From Streptococcus oralis (GTDB taxonomy: Bacteria; Bacillota; Bacilli; Lactobacillales; Streptococcaceae): a stretch of DNA of 64,000 nt. The DNA lies in contig NZ_CP079724.1 of the NCBI RefSeq assembly GCF_019334565.1, forward strand, positions 1,757,001-1,821,000, given 5' to 3'. Of the stretch, positions 36,235 to 46,484 are shown one piece after another. Both the position numbers and the translations under genes were made by a program. Position 1 is the stretch's first letter, and the number at the start of each line of letters is the position of its first letter. Under the pieces are notes generated by a model. That model did not search any database and was not told the origin of the DNA. It worked only from the letters and a program-made list of their open reading frames with translations.

Positions 36235-37296
36235 TTACTGTCCTCCCTTCAATACTTTTAACTGGACACCAGCCTGACGGATGGCTTCTTGAGCACCTGC
36301 CAGTGCTGCCTTTTCACCTGACAAGACCACAACCAATTCTCCAACAGGAGTGCCATCGAGAATTTCGATATTTCCATAGAGGATATTGGCCGTTACTTGG
36401 TAATGTTTGTACAATTCATTCAAAAGTGGTTCATCTGTCGAAGCCCCTGCATACTTGAGCTGCACTAAGATACTGTTCTCAGACAAGTGCTCTACGATTT
36501 CTTGCTTCTCAATCTTAACCATGGCTTCATCAATACCTGTGGCAGTTGAAATGAAGTCTTGGGTCAAAGGCTGTTTAGGGTCTGAGAAAATTTCAAGAAC
36601 ACTACCCTCTTCAATCAAACGACCATCCTGCATGACCGCCACACGGTTGGCAATATCTTTGACAATCTGCATTTCATGCGTAATCAAGACAACCGTCAAA
36701 CCTAATTTTTGGTTTAGATCTTGCAACAAGGCCAAAATCTGCTTGGTTGTCTTAGGGTCAAGGGCAGACGTTGACTCGTCTGAAATCAAGATTTTTGGAT
36801 CATTGGCCAAGGCACGCGCAATGGCCACACGCTGTTTTTGCCCTCCTGATAGTTGTGAAGGGTAGTTTTCAGCACGATCCGCCAAGCCAACCAAGTCCAA
36901 CAACTTAGCTACTTTGGCTTTCTTTTCTTCCTTGCTGAGTCCAGAGTGTTTGAGGGCAAAGGCCACATTTTCCTCCGCTGTCTTTTGACTCATGAGGTTG
37001 AAATGCTGGAAAATCATTCCAATGTCTTGACGTTTGCGGCGCAACTGCTCTGCTGTCAAGGTCACCTTACCATCAAAAATCACATCGTCGTCAATGGTAA
37101 TTTTCCCTACAGATGGCTTTTGCAAGAGATTAATCACCCGTACAAGGGTTGATTTCCCTGCTCCAGAATATCCAACGATTCCGTAGATATCCCCTTCTTG
37201 GATGTGAATGGTCACATCCTTGACCGCTGTGATGGTTCTTTTCTTTTGGTGAAAAGTCACATCGATCTGATCTAACTTGATAATATCTCTACTCAT
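36235..37296 (-). CDS. metN: Methionine ABC transporter ATP-binding protein
   Basis: A 353-residue ATPase with Walker A GYSGAGKS near residue 38, signature LSGGQKQR near 146, Walker B ILISDEST, and a C-terminal NIL domain (about 270-350) that senses methionine. It overlaps the M20 peptidase gene by 8 bp and is followed at once by metP. Confidence 0.94.
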   Translation of the reverse strand: MSRDIIKLDQIDVTFHQKKRTITAVKDVTIHIQEGDIYGIVGYSGAGKSTLVRVINLLQKPSVGKITIDDDVIFDGKVTLTAEQLRRKRQDIGMIFQHFNLMSQKTAEENVAFALKHSGLSKEEKKAKVAKLLDLVGLADRAENYPSQLSGGQKQRVAIARALANDPKILISDESTSALDPKTTKQILALLQDLNQKLGLTVVLITHEMQIVKDIANRVAVMQDGRLIEEGSVLEIFSDPKQPLTQDFISTATGIDEAMVKIEKQEIVEHLSENSILVQLKYAGASTDEPLLNELYKHYQVTANILYGNIEILDGTPVGELVVVLSGEKAALAGAQEAIRQAGVQLKVLKGGQ

Positions 37297-38662
37297 AGCT
37301 TCTAATCAGCTCCTCTACTAATTCAATATGGGTGTAGTAATCGGCGATTCGCACGTTTTCATCTCCACCGTGGTCTCGGCTATTGGCATTTCCTAGACCG
37401 AAAGCCACCATTGGCACCTCCAGGGCGTCAAAGACCGTATGCATAGGCCCTGTCCCCGCTGTGGTCGGCAAGACCGATACTCCCTGTGGATAGAATTTCT
37501 TGGCCAACTCGATTACGTTGAGAATAGCTGGCGCGCTCATATCGCTTCGATAGCTCATCTCTCCCAAGGTATAGTATAATTCTACCTTATCAAAGCCATT
37601 TTTGTCTAGCTGTTTCCGAATTTTTTCCAGAACATCATGCGGTTCTAAGCCAGGAATCAAACGAACCTCAAGCTTAGCACTGGCTTCTGCTGGCAAAATC
37701 GTTTTAACCCCTTGCCCTTGATAACCTGACTGAATCCCTTCGATATTAAGGGCTGGCTCAAAAAAGAAACGTTTTAGAAAGGCTGCACGTTCCTCTTGTA
37801 AGAGAGGCAATTCCAAGCCATAAATGCGACTGATTTCCTCAGGATTGCGTTGGGCGTAGGTATCTACCAAGGCTAGTTCTCGTTCATTTGGTTCTTGAAC
37901 ATTCTCGTACAAGCCTTCTACCAAGATACGTCCATCAGCAGCTCGCAGACTACTTAAGGCCTGGATAAGATACCACGGCGCTGACTCCACGACACCACCA
38001 TAACTCGAGTGGATATCCACATCCGCACTTTTCACCTTAGCATCAAAAGTCACAATCCCTTTGTTTCCGCCAGAGATTTCCAGCTGTTCCAAGGCGTTCT
38101 TGGTCCCTTGCTCCCAGACTAGCAAGTCCGCCCCACGAAGTTTGTCTGCGTGTTTCTCTAAATACTTATCTAGATCCATGGAAGCAGACTCCTCTGCTCC
38201 CTCCATGATAAAGCTGATATTGACAGGCAGGTCATCATGGTGCTGCATATACTTTCTCAAAGCACTCAAACGAGCTGTGATGTGGCCTTTGTCGTCGTCA
38301 ACCCCACGCCCATACATAAAGCCATTTCGCACAGAAAGGGTAAAAGGATTCTCTGTCCAGATCTGATCGCCATCCGCTGGCACGGTGTCATAGTGATTAT
38401 AGAAGATCAAGGTCTTGGCATCCGGACGCGAACTCTTGAAATGCGCCATGACAAAGGGAGCCGTATAGCTCTCATCAATCTCCACTTCAGCCCCTACACG
38501 CTTGAAAATCTCACCCAGATAGTTTGCGACCTCCTTGAGCCCAACCTGCTGGGCAAAGACTGATTTCTTGGAAATCAAGGTGCGCAAGACTTCAAAATAA
38601 TGTTGGGCCACATGATCCTTCTCAAATTTTTCAATCTGCTCTTGTTCGCTAGGAAAAACCAT
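37289..38662 (-). CDS. M20-family dipeptidase
   Basis: A 457-residue zinc peptidase of the carnosinase-like M20 group. Zinc-site blocks seen: [29 protein letters not shown] and [15 protein letters not shown], the last giving the C-terminal His ligand. No signal peptide, so cytoplasmic. It is embedded in the methionine operon, as I recall for pneumococcus, and may release methionine from imported dipeptides. The start at 38662 ([13 protein letters not shown]) has GAGAGAG upstream; the longer start is unlikely. Confidence 0.88.
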   Translation of the reverse strand: MVFPSEQEQIEKFEKDHVAQHYFEVLRTLISKKSVFAQQVGLKEVANYLGEIFKRVGAEVEIDESYTAPFVMAHFKSSRPDAKTLIFYNHYDTVPADGDQIWTENPFTLSVRNGFMYGRGVDDDKGHITARLSALRKYMQHHDDLPVNISFIMEGAEESASMDLDKYLEKHADKLRGADLLVWEQGTKNALEQLEISGGNKGIVTFDAKVKSADVDIHSSYGGVVESAPWYLIQALSSLRAADGRILVEGLYENVQEPNERELALVDTYAQRNPEEISRIYGLELPLLQEERAAFLKRFFFEPALNIEGIQSGYQGQGVKTILPAEASAKLEVRLIPGLEPHDVLEKIRKQLDKNGFDKVELYYTLGEMSYRSDMSAPAILNVIELAKKFYPQGVSVLPTTAGTGPMHTVFDALEVPMVAFGLGNANSRDHGGDENVRIADYYTHIELVEELIRSYE

Positions 38663-38780
38663 TTTCTCTCTCTTTCTACTACGTACTTGCGTCCCTGGAA
38701 AGACCACAAGTGCCTCTTTAAAATCAACTCTCTATACAAAAGCAAGAGGTGGAAACTCTCTCCCACCTCCCTGTGTCTTA

Positions 38781-39635
38781 TTACCAAACTGGTTGGTCCA
38801 AACCGTCTGATGTTTCTTCGATAACTTTTTTCACTTCATCAGTGTGGTAAGCTGCGATAATTTTCTTGATGGCATCAGCCTTAGGTGATGATTCCCAATC
38901 TTTTTTCGCAACAATGATGTTGTACCATTGTTTTGAGTTTTCATCAGCTTGTTCTTTGAAGAGTGCTTTCTTGTAGTCCAATTTTGCTTCTGTAACGAAG
39001 GTATTGTTTACAACGGCAGCATCAACTGATGACAATGAACGAGCTGTTTGGCTAGCGTCCAATTCAGTAATCTTCAAGTTCTTTGGATTTTCTGTGATGT
39101 TAGCAACTGTTGCAAGTGCAGTTCCAGAAACATCCAATTTGATCAAACCAGCTGATTGAAGCAAGTAAAGCGCACGGCTTTCGTTTGTTGCATCGTTTGG
39201 TACGGCGATTTCACCCTTATCTGGGATTTCTTCCACTTTGGTATACTTGTTTTCTTCCCCATTTTTACCTGAGTAAAGGCGGATTGGTGAGATATATGTA
39301 TCTGCAATCGCTACAAGGTCTTTCCCGTTTTCTTTGTTCCAGTTGTTCAAGAAGTTGTAGTGTTGGAAAGCATTCAAGTCTACTTCGCCATCAGCAGTTG
39401 CCTTGTTTGGTTGTGAATAGTCTGTGAACTCTGTGAATTCCAATTTAATTCCATCTTTTTCAACCAATTCTTGGATTTTATCCCAACGCGCTTCTTCAGA
39501 ACCGCTACGGTTAACTGTTGCAATTTTGACAACTGTTTCGTTGTCTGCTTTCTTTTCTGAATTTCCGCAAGCGGCAAGAGCCAAGCCTGCGACTGTAGCA
39601 AGCGCTGCTACACCGAGCCATTTTTTAATTTTCAT
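38781..39635 (-). CDS. metQ: Methionine-binding lipoprotein
   Basis: A 284-residue NLPA-family lipoprotein. The signal peptide ends LALAAC with the lipidated Cys near residue 22; blocks GIKLEFTEFTDYSQPN, DLNAFQHYNFL and DATNESRALYLLQ are typical of MetQ. It captures methionine outside the cell for MetNP. The start has AAAGGAG upstream. First gene of the operon, with a MET-box about 85 bp before it. Confidence 0.93.
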   Translation of the reverse strand: MKIKKWLGVAALATVAGLALAACGNSEKKADNETVVKIATVNRSGSEEARWDKIQELVEKDGIKLEFTEFTDYSQPNKATADGEVDLNAFQHYNFLNNWNKENGKDLVAIADTYISPIRLYSGKNGEENKYTKVEEIPDKGEIAVPNDATNESRALYLLQSAGLIKLDVSGTALATVANITENPKNLKITELDASQTARSLSSVDAAVVNNTFVTEAKLDYKKALFKEQADENSKQWYNIIVAKKDWESSPKADAIKKIIAAYHTDEVKKVIEETSDGLDQPVW

Positions 39636-39718
39636 GATTCTATCTCCTTTAAAAATAATACCGTAATAGTATCTCATACTTTATTTGATTTAGCAAATTG
39701 TTATTAGATAGGCAGACA

Positions 39719-39735
39719 TATAGTTTGAAACTATA
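39719..39735. promoter_or_regulatory. MET-box (MtaR/MetR-type operator) upstream of metQ
   Basis: TATAGTTTGAAACTATA is a perfect 17-bp palindrome, the pattern described for the streptococcal methionine regulator MtaR/MetR. Its position before metQ fits. Confidence 0.8.
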
Positions 39736-39740
39736 TACCT

Positions 39741-39782
39741 AAAAATTGAGAAATCATCCGCCTTTCTCAGACTGGATGATTT
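39741..39782 (-). terminator. Terminator of the aatB-like gene
   Basis: AAATCATCC (39751-39759) pairs with GGATGATTT (39774-39782); TTTTT follows on the minus strand. It separates this gene from the metQ operator. Confidence 0.8.
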
Positions 39783-39789
39783 CATACGA

Positions 39790-40665
<876 letters not shown>

Positions 40666-40734
40666 TTAACAGAAAATATTTTTTTTTGCCATTATATGAT
40701 ATCTATCTCGGTGATAGGTTTTTTTTATGACTGA

Positions 40735-41058
40735 CTAAAAGACCAGACGCAAGACTGCAATCAAGACCACTCCAAAAAGAACCGTACCCACTAGATTGCG
40801 GTAGCGAAAGGCTACCCAAGCCGTTGGAAAGACTGCTAAAAAGTCCAGCCATTTGATCTGAGGAAGGCTCCCAACCTTGCCAGTCACTACGCTTGAAAGG
40901 ATCAAGGCAAAGATAATGGAAACAGGCAAAAACTTCAAAAAACGCTCGACGATAGCTGGCAATCCCTTATACTTGACCAAGATGAAGGGAATCATACGGG
41001 GAATCCAAGTCACAAGGCCTGAAAAGATAACGGCTAACAAAAGATATTTACTGACCAT
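40735..41058 (-). CDS. azlD: AzlD-family branched-chain amino-acid transport protein
   Basis: A 107-residue membrane protein with three to four helices (WIPRMIPFILVK, FLKFLPVSIIFALILSSV). AzlD works with AzlC as an exporter of branched-chain amino acids or analogues. It overlaps azlC by 11 bp. Confidence 0.88.
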   Translation of the reverse strand: MVSKYLLLAVIFSGLVTWIPRMIPFILVKYKGLPAIVERFLKFLPVSIIFALILSSVVTGKVGSLPQIKWLDFLAVFPTAWVAFRYRNLVGTVLFGVVLIAVLRLVF

Positions 41059-41743
41059 CTAAGACAACCCCCATAGTACAACCTAGCAAGGTCGCAAACA
41101 AAACAGCTAGCGACTGAGACACTACTGTCAAGAGCAAAAAGAAAGACACCGCAACAACGGCTAGGATCCGCAGCAGATTGCGGACAGGAACCCGTCTTTG
41201 CATAATCTGAAATTGAGAAGTAAAAATCCCGATAAACATTCCGACAAGGGCAAAGTCCAAGCCAAAGACTTCAGGATTTGGAAGAAGCCCACCTAAAGCT
41301 GTCCCCGCAACTGTCCCAATAAACCAGGCTACATAACTGTTGAGATTATTCCCGTGCATCCACATAGGATGGACCTTGTCTGTATGGGCTAACTCTCCCA
41401 TCAAAACCCCGTAGGTCTCATCTGTCAGGAGACTAGACATGCCGATATTTTGCCAGAGACTAGTATGACGGAAATAAGTCGATGCATGCAAGCTCAGCAA
41501 AAAGAGTCGCAAGTTGATCAAAAAGACCGTCATAGCAATAGCTGCCACAGGCGCTTGTACCGCAATCAGTGCCAACATGGCAAACTGGGCGCTCCCAGCA
41601 TAAACAAAGAGGCTCATCAAGCCCATCTCAACAGGCGTCACATAGGGCGCGCCAATAATCCCGCAAGCCAGGCCAATGCTGACATAGCCAAGGGCAGTCG
41701 GCATAGCCGCCTGTACACCTTCCCAAAATCCTTTTTCTTTCAT
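41048..41743 (-). CDS. azlC: AzlC-family amino-acid exporter subunit
   Basis: A 231-residue membrane protein with the AzlC pattern (FWEGVQAAMPTALGYVSIGLACG, LMSLFVYAGSAQFAMLAL, FLINLRLFLLSLHAS). It pairs with AzlD. The start is ATG 41743, because the ATG at 41755 overlaps the GAGGAG ribosome site. An extended -10 (TGTTATAAT, 41803-41808) lies upstream. Confidence 0.88.
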   Translation of the reverse strand: MKEKGFWEGVQAAMPTALGYVSIGLACGIIGAPYVTPVEMGLMSLFVYAGSAQFAMLALIAVQAPVAAIAMTVFLINLRLFLLSLHASTYFRHTSLWQNIGMSSLLTDETYGVLMGELAHTDKVHPMWMHGNNLNSYVAWFIGTVAGTALGGLLPNPEVFGLDFALVGMFIGIFTSQFQIMQRRVPVRNLLRILAVVAVSFFLLLTVVSQSLAVLFATLLGCTMGVVLDGQ

Positions 41744-41880
41744 CCTTCTCCTCATATTTTCTCCAATTGAGGCTGTTCATCATCACAGCCACAGCACGGA
41801 CTATTATAACATATTCAAAGAAGAGAAAAAAGTTTAGAGTTTGAAACTAGTAGCTAGCAAAAAGTACTGAATAGGATGTA

Positions 41881-42489
41881 TTATGGATACATGAGAAATT
41901 GATCCACTCGGATAGTATACTTATCGGTTTCTGTGTCTGTAGCATATTTATTTTCTGTCGGATAGACATCGACCCAGAGTTCCCACTGTTGTCCCTTCAA
42001 CTTGACCTTGTAGCGATAACCGTCATCATATAGTCCTACCGGATCAGTGGTCATAGACTGGTAATCTGGAAGAGCTTCTAGTTCTTTTTTTACAGTCTGG
42101 GATAAGGTATCGAGCAATGCTTGCTGCTCAGCTTTTGAGGTAACAGGAAAATAAGCCGCTACTGTTTCCAAGTGATGCAATTTTGAAAATGTAAAGGTCG
42201 CTCGACCAGTATAGCCTTTCAAAGTAATCTGCTCATAGTGATAGAAAAGGCGGCCTGTTTTATAGAAATAAGGATCTTCTGCACGCCAAGTATCGCGATA
42301 AGCCATTTCCTCTTCTTCCACCACTTGGCTAGCCTCTCCCAATACTTCTTCAAAAGATTTAACAGGCATACCGAAAGAAAGGGATTCAAACAAGACCAGT
42401 TGTGTCTTTTTGATATTCTGGCAAGCTGATAAAAGCATGAGTAAAGCTCCAAGAGCAAGCAGACTACTGATTATTTTTGTAGATTTCAT
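41881..42489 (-). CDS. Lipoprotein of unknown function
   Basis: A 202-residue lipoprotein: signal peptide with lipobox LLSAC near residue 23, then a mixed alpha/beta region (GMPVKSFEEVLGEASQVVEEEE) reminiscent of small SmpA/BLIP-like domains. No family is certain. ATG 42489 has no ribosome site upstream; instead a promoter -10 ends 6 bp before it, which suggests a leaderless mRNA. Confidence 0.65.
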   Translation of the reverse strand: MKSTKIISSLLALGALLMLLSACQNIKKTQLVLFESLSFGMPVKSFEEVLGEASQVVEEEEMAYRDTWRAEDPYFYKTGRLFYHYEQITLKGYTGRATFTFSKLHHLETVAAYFPVTSKAEQQALLDTLSQTVKKELEALPDYQSMTTDPVGLYDDGYRYKVKLKGQQWELWVDVYPTENKYATDTETDKYTIRVDQFLMYP

Positions 42490-42495
42490 ATTTCT

Positions 42496-42524
42496 ACTAT
42501 ACAAAAAAAGTCTCAGACTGACAA
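42496..42524 (-). promoter_or_regulatory. Promoter abutting the lipoprotein start codon
   Basis: Minus strand TTGTCA (42519-42524), 17 bp, TATAGT (42496-42501), then AGAAAT and the ATG. Transcription would start at or next to the A of ATG. Confidence 0.6.
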
Positions 42525-42614
42525 ACTTTGGATTTTCCGATTACATTTTGAGATTTGTTCTCTGAATTATGAGGAAACAAAGGACTAATCAAAAATTAGT
42601 AACAGACAGTCAAA

Positions 42615-42640
42615 ATAAAAAAGACTGAAAAAACAGTCTT
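42615..42640 (-). terminator. Terminator after the CPBP protease gene
   Basis: AAGACTG (42621-42627) with CAGTCTT (42634-42640), then six T on the minus strand. Confidence 0.85.
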
Positions 42641-42692
42641 ATTTATAATACTTAGCTAGTCAGTTCTTTTGTTTTTATGATTGGCAGAAACT

Positions 42693-43361
42693 CTAAAACA
42701 ACAAGGACAGAATTTGACCAATACCATTGTAGACTATATGCAGTCCAATAGGCCAATAAATGGACTTGGTTACTCTAAATAAGACTGCAAATATGAGACC
42801 ACCACCCATATATGAGAAAAAGTCTGTCAAAACCCAACCATGATTACTAATGTGCAAGATTCCAAACAAAGCAGCAGATCCAAGCACATCCAGTCCCCAT
42901 TTCTTCCCTTTTTCCAGAGCGGTCATCACCAATCCACGATAAATTATCTCTTCAAAAATGGGACCTGCAATTACAGGATAGAAAAAATACATCAAAAATG
43001 CTGTAGCCCCTGTAAAAGTCGGAATGGCGAGTTGATAAGCAATTTCATTTTTGGTAGGGGGGAAAATAAAAAAGGTTACAAAATTCCAAATAACAAAAGC
43101 TAGGAGGGCTAGGAAGGAATAAAAAAGATAGGATCCCTTAAATTTTCTACTATTGATTTTCTGCCATTTCCCTGACCAAACCATAACAATAATAGCAAGC
43201 AGAACCACAAGAAAATTCAACATCATATCCGACAAATAATAGGAAAAGTCACATAGACCCGTAGCAAGGTCGCTGTGTAAAATCAGACGAATCAAGAACT
43301 GGTCAGCAATGACAAGCAAAACTGCTATAATAAAGTAGTAGAGTGAGATTATTTTTTTCAT
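42693..43361 (-). CDS. CPBP-family intramembrane metalloprotease
   Basis: A 222-residue protein with about six helices. The CAAX/Abi (CPBP) motifs are present: GPIFEEIIYRGLVM with the paired Glu near residue 137, FGILHISNHG with His, and YWPIGLHIVYNGIGQ. In streptococci and lactobacilli such proteases often sit near bacteriocin or peptide-signalling genes. The SD GGAG overlaps the stop of the truncated Rgg gene just upstream, so the two are translated from one mRNA. Confidence 0.85.
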   Translation of the reverse strand: MKKIISLYYFIIAVLLVIADQFLIRLILHSDLATGLCDFSYYLSDMMLNFLVVLLAIIVMVWSGKWQKINSRKFKGSYLFYSFLALLAFVIWNFVTFFIFPPTKNEIAYQLAIPTFTGATAFLMYFFYPVIAGPIFEEIIYRGLVMTALEKGKKWGLDVLGSAALFGILHISNHGWVLTDFFSYMGGGLIFAVLFRVTKSIYWPIGLHIVYNGIGQILSLLF

Positions 43362-43372
43362 TCTATTTTCTC

Positions 43373-43534
43373 CTATACTATGAAAGTATGAAATAAGGAC
43401 AGCATAGACTGTCCCAGTTCAAACTTGGATAGCTGGGATGCTGTCAGTCCATCACAAGCAACATCTGACTGCTTGAGTTTTCTCGCCAGACGCAATTCCT
43501 TGTAAAATTCTCCCAATTCCATTTTTTCAATCAT
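43373..43534 (-). pseudogene. Truncated Rgg/MutR-family regulator (HTH part only)
   Basis: A 53-residue frame with GGGAG before ATG 43534. The N-terminal 45 residues (ELGEFYKELRLARKLKQSD, SQLSKFELGQSMLS) are the helix-turn-helix domain of Rgg/MutR regulators, which normally continue for about 280 residues. After MLS the frame runs into FHTFIV and stops. The peptide-binding domain is missing, probably through an internal deletion. It lies in the operon position before the CPBP protease and may still make a DNA-binding fragment. Confidence 0.7.
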
Positions 43535-43556
43535 AGCCAAACTCCCTTTACTATTC

Positions 43557-43564
43557 TATTCGTA
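43557..43564 (-). promoter_or_regulatory. Candidate SigX (ComX) cin-box
   Basis: TACGAATA on the minus strand matches the competence sigma-factor box exactly, preceded by a T-run and ending 22 bp before the truncated Rgg ATG. A vegetative TATAAT-like element also lies about 20 bp further upstream. Confidence 0.5.
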
Positions 43565-43602
43565 AAAACTTTTCCTTTTTTAACATATTATAAAATATTT
43601 TA

Positions 43603-43625
43603 GCAAAAAAGCCAGCTTCAAGCTG
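43603..43625 (-). terminator. Terminator of the tsaB-rimI-tsaD group
   Basis: Minus-strand hairpin GTCAGCTT/AAGCTGGC followed by TTTTTT. Confidence 0.8.
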
Positions 43626-43630
43626 ACTCT

Positions 43631-44641
43631 TTATTCCATGGTATCAAAGGCGAGACTTGGTTTGGCATTGAGGTCCAGGCCTGCGAAGTTTTCTTTGTTC
43701 CACTCGCTGACACTGGCATAGGCAATCATACCTGCATTGTCTCCACAGAGACGCAGGGGTGGGATAATGACCTTGACATCAGTGATTTCGACTGCCAAGC
43801 GTTCTCTAAGACCTTTATTGGCTGCCACGCCACCTGCCACGACAAGGGTTTTAACAGGGTATTTTTCTAAAGCCTTCTTGGTTTTTGCCATGAGAATATC
43901 CATGACAGCTACTTGGAAGGAAGCACACAAGTCCTCTGTAGACAAGCTTTCTCCCTTTTGCTCGGCATTGTGGTGAAGATTGATAAAGGCAGACTTCAAA
44001 CCTGAGAATGAAAACTCCAGATTGTCTTCTTTTATCATCGCACGAGGGAAGTCATAAACATCCTGACCTTGATGGGCCAACTCGTCAATCTCACGACCTG
44101 CTGGATAAGTCAAGCCCATGGCACGACCGACCTTGTCATAGGCCTCCCCAACTGCATCGTCTCGTGTCTCCCCAACAATCTTGTAATCGCCAGCCTCTGA
44201 CACATAGACCAACTCGGTGTGTCCACCGCTGACCAAGAGGGCTAGCAAGGGGAATTCCAAATGCTCCACGCTCTGAGCTGCCATGAGGTGACCAGCCATG
44301 TGATTCACGGGGATCAGCGGAAGTCCATGAGCCCAAGCAAAGGCCTTGGCAGCTGACAAACCAACTAGCAGAGCTCCGACCAATCCTGGTCCATAGGTAA
44401 CCGCCACAGCTGTTATGTCCTCTTCGGTAATCCCTGCTTCTGCTAGCGCCTCCTCGATGCAGGCTGTAATGACCTCGACATGGTGACGACTAGCTACTTC
44501 TGGCACTACGCCCCCAAAACGTTTGTGACTCTCAATTTGACTCGCAATGACATTGGACAAGAGCTGGTCGTCGTTTTTTAAGACAGCGACACTGGTCTCA
44601 TCACAGGATGTCTCAAATGCTAAAATATATCTATCCTTCAT
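43631..44641 (-). CDS. tsaD: tRNA N6-adenosine threonylcarbamoyltransferase
   Basis: A 336-residue Kae1/TsaD, catalytic subunit of the t6A37 tRNA modification. Motifs: [11 protein letters not shown], the metal-binding HMAGH near residue 110, SGGHTELV, and [12 protein letters not shown] near 300. It overlaps rimI by 11 bp. TsaB, its partner, is encoded two genes upstream. Confidence 0.95.
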   Translation of the reverse strand: MKDRYILAFETSCDETSVAVLKNDDQLLSNVIASQIESHKRFGGVVPEVASRHHVEVITACIEEALAEAGITEEDITAVAVTYGPGLVGALLVGLSAAKAFAWAHGLPLIPVNHMAGHLMAAQSVEHLEFPLLALLVSGGHTELVYVSEAGDYKIVGETRDDAVGEAYDKVGRAMGLTYPAGREIDELAHQGQDVYDFPRAMIKEDNLEFSFSGLKSAFINLHHNAEQKGESLSTEDLCASFQVAVMDILMAKTKKALEKYPVKTLVVAGGVAANKGLRERLAVEITDVKVIIPPLRLCGDNAGMIAYASVSEWNKENFAGLDLNAKPSLAFDTME

Positions 44642-45068
44642 CTATTTCTCTCTTCATGATAATGGCGTCCTCGACTGGGTCATGGTAGTAGACCTTTCTC
44701 TCAGCGATGACCGCCATCTTTTCTTTCTTGTAAAATGCTTGCGCTCGTTGGTTTGACTTTCTGACTTCTAGGAAAATCTCCTTATCTGTCGGCAATGTTG
44801 CAAACAAGGCTGACGCATTTCCCTGACCCTGATAAGTTTGTTTGACAGCGATTTGCAGGACTTCTGCTTCAAAGAGATTCTCCTGCACAGCTAGAAAGCC
44901 AATTACTTCTGTCCCATCATAAGCTACTGCATACCAAGTTTGGTCTTGGGACAGGTCTGCTTGGATTTGTTCCAACGTCCAAGGACTGACCGGATAAACA
45001 TCTGTCATGACTGTGTAGATAGCTTGAGCCATGTCAGGCTGCTGTTGGATTCGTTTGATCTTTATCAT
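44631..45068 (-). CDS. rimI: Ribosomal protein acetyltransferase RimI-like (GNAT)
   Basis: A 145-residue GNAT acetyltransferase. The acetyl-CoA loop appears as [14 protein letters not shown] near residue 75, with [18 protein letters not shown] after it. RimI acetylates the N-terminus of ribosomal protein S18 in E. coli. It sits between tsaB and tsaD with overlaps at both ends, the standard Firmicutes arrangement. Confidence 0.9.
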   Translation of the reverse strand: MIKIKRIQQQPDMAQAIYTVMTDVYPVSPWTLEQIQADLSQDQTWYAVAYDGTEVIGFLAVQENLFEAEVLQIAVKQTYQGQGNASALFATLPTDKEIFLEVRKSNQRAQAFYKKEKMAVIAERKVYYHDPVEDAIIMKREIDEG

Positions 45069-45748
45069 AAGCGTTTAATGTAGGACTCGCCAGACTCGGT
45101 GTGATTCTTGAGCCAGTTTTCCTCAGCCTCAACTCGTTTGAGGTAATTTGGCACAAAGTCGTGCAAGGAGTCTGCTTCCTTGTCCCAGGCCCAAAGGGCT
45201 AGATTGGCTGCATTTGGCAAGGTTTCTTGGTAGCTAGCTTGTGGTTGTTGTTCATGTATTTGTTCCACAAAGGCTCCAACTTCTCCGACAAAGGTTACCT
45301 GTTCAGCATCCTTGACCTGCTCTAGCACTTCCGCAAAAGACAGGTGCGCTTCAGGCAAGACTGGCTTGGCATTTTCATAAAAGCCTGCATAGACATTGTT
45401 ACGACGCGCATCCATGATAGGAACCACCAAGCCTTCTTTTTGGCGTGGCACCAGAGCCAATAGACTAGACATCCCAACTAACTCAATGTTCAGAGTATGA
45501 GCCAAGGTCTTGGCAGTTGCTACCGCAATTCGTAAACCTGTGTAGCTACCTGGTCCCTCTGCCACCACGATGCGATCCAAGTCCATGGGCGTCAGGTCCA
45601 AACTCGACATCAAAAAATCGATGGCAGGCATGAGGGTAATACTGTGATTTTTCTTGATATTGATCATAGTCTCGGCAAGAACTTGCTTGTCCTCTAAAAT
45701 GGCTAGAGAAAGAGCCTTGCTAGACGTATCAAAAGCTAATACTTTCAT
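45065..45748 (-). CDS. tsaB: tRNA threonylcarbamoyladenosine biosynthesis protein TsaB
   Basis: A 227-residue ASKHA-fold protein (MKVLAFDTSSKALSLAI, VVAEGPGSYTGLRIAVATAK) that scaffolds TsaD in t6A synthesis. It overlaps rimI by 4 bp. A TATAAT (45779-45784) lies 31 bp upstream on the minus strand. Confidence 0.94.
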   Translation of the reverse strand: MKVLAFDTSSKALSLAILEDKQVLAETMINIKKNHSITLMPAIDFLMSSLDLTPMDLDRIVVAEGPGSYTGLRIAVATAKTLAHTLNIELVGMSSLLALVPRQKEGLVVPIMDARRNNVYAGFYENAKPVLPEAHLSFAEVLEQVKDAEQVTFVGEVGAFVEQIHEQQPQASYQETLPNAANLALWAWDKEADSLHDFVPNYLKRVEAEENWLKNHTESGESYIKRL

Positions 45749-45954
45749 AACACATTCCTATCTTTTTGTCTGTTTACTATTATACTACAAAAGCCAGCGC
45801 ATGGGAATTTTCTTTGTTTTGAAACAAAAGAGGCCTGCCACTTAGACAAAAAGAAGTGTAAATAAGTCATATATGCCTTAACTCGATTTTCGACGTTAGA
45901 AATCATCGTCATAACAATAAAGATAGCACCTAAAAATAGAAAAATCCATCCCAT
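45745..45954 (-). CDS. Doubtful small ORF before tsaB
   Basis: A 69-residue frame whose first 22 residues form a membrane helix (GWIFLFLGAIFIVMTMI); the rest has no clear pattern. Its stop overlaps the tsaB start as ATGA, which would fit coupling. Against it: no ribosome site before the ATG and a TATAAT inside the frame. Kept only as a possibility. Confidence 0.3.
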   Translation of the reverse strand: MGWIFLFLGAIFIVMTMISNVENRVKAYMTYLHFFLSKWQASFVSKQRKFPCAGFCSIIVNRQKDRNVL

Positions 45955-46002
45955 CTATCAAGACGAGGTGGATTTTCTGTATATCTAGAGGAATAATTGA
46001 CT

Positions 46003-46218
46003 TTAGGCATTTAAACCAAAGTAGAAAACGAGCCAGACAACATAGGTTACAAGGAGGAGAAAAATTGAATAGAGAGTCACAAAAGCAAGCTTCCAAAGGA
46101 ATTTTGTTTTGCGGTGTTCCAGATGCACAAACAGGGCATTCCCCCCATAAACAAAAGCTACAAAGACTACAAACATCAAGAGGCGAACCCCTACTGCAAA
46201 TTCAAACAAACTAAACAT
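46003..46218 (-). CDS. Small two-helix membrane protein
   Basis: A 71-residue protein with two membrane helices (about 5-30 and 42-66: VGVRLLMFVVFVAFVYGG and FLWKLAFVTLYSIFLLLVTYVVWLVFY). The ribosome site AAAGGAGG before ATG 46218 is near ideal, so I take it as real. No family recognised. In pneumococcus this interval, as I recall, carries the competence-induced bacteriocin cib genes; this protein does not obviously match them. Confidence 0.65.
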   Translation of the reverse strand: MFSLFEFAVGVRLLMFVVFVAFVYGGNALFVHLEHRKTKFLWKLAFVTLYSIFLLLVTYVVWLVFYFGLNA

Positions 46219-46259
46219 TCTTGATCCTCCTTTTGGTATTCCTATTTTTATATAAACTG

Positions 46260-46289
46260 TTGACAGTATCGGTCTATCAATGTTAAAAT
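46260..46289 (+). promoter_or_regulatory. Promoter of small RNA 1
   Basis: TTGACA (46260-46265), 18 bp, extended -10 TGTTAAAAT (TAAAAT = 46284-46289). Confidence 0.7.
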
Positions 46290-46295
46290 GTAATT

Positions 46296-46442
46296 CAACA
46301 CTGGTAGGAAAATCAGGTTGAGTCGTTGACTCTTCGGGTTGCAGTGCTATCCCTGAAACTTTGGTTTCTAAAGAACTGAAATTGCGATTGATTAGTTCGC
46401 CCCCAGTGTTTGACGGCTCTTGACTTCGGTCAGGAGCTTTTT
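46296..46442 (+). ncRNA. Candidate small RNA 1 (about 147 nt)
   Basis: Bounded by the promoter above and a strong terminator: GCTCTTGAC (46416-46424), UUCG loop, GTCAGGAGC (46429-46437), TTTTT. Inside are hairpins GAGTC-GTT-GACTC and GAAAC-TTTG-GTTTC. No coding frame with a ribosome site. Same hairpin order as RNAs 2 and 3, but the sequence is not clearly alignable with them. Confidence 0.7.
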
Positions 46443-46484
46443 GATGCTTTTAAAGTTGATTCCCTCAGTAAGTTATAGTAAAGT

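Noticed and set aside
45896-46096. 66-codon frame on the minus strand
   Set aside because: Overlaps the well-primed 71-codon membrane protein gene in another frame, is Cys/Phe-rich without pattern, and has no ribosome site.
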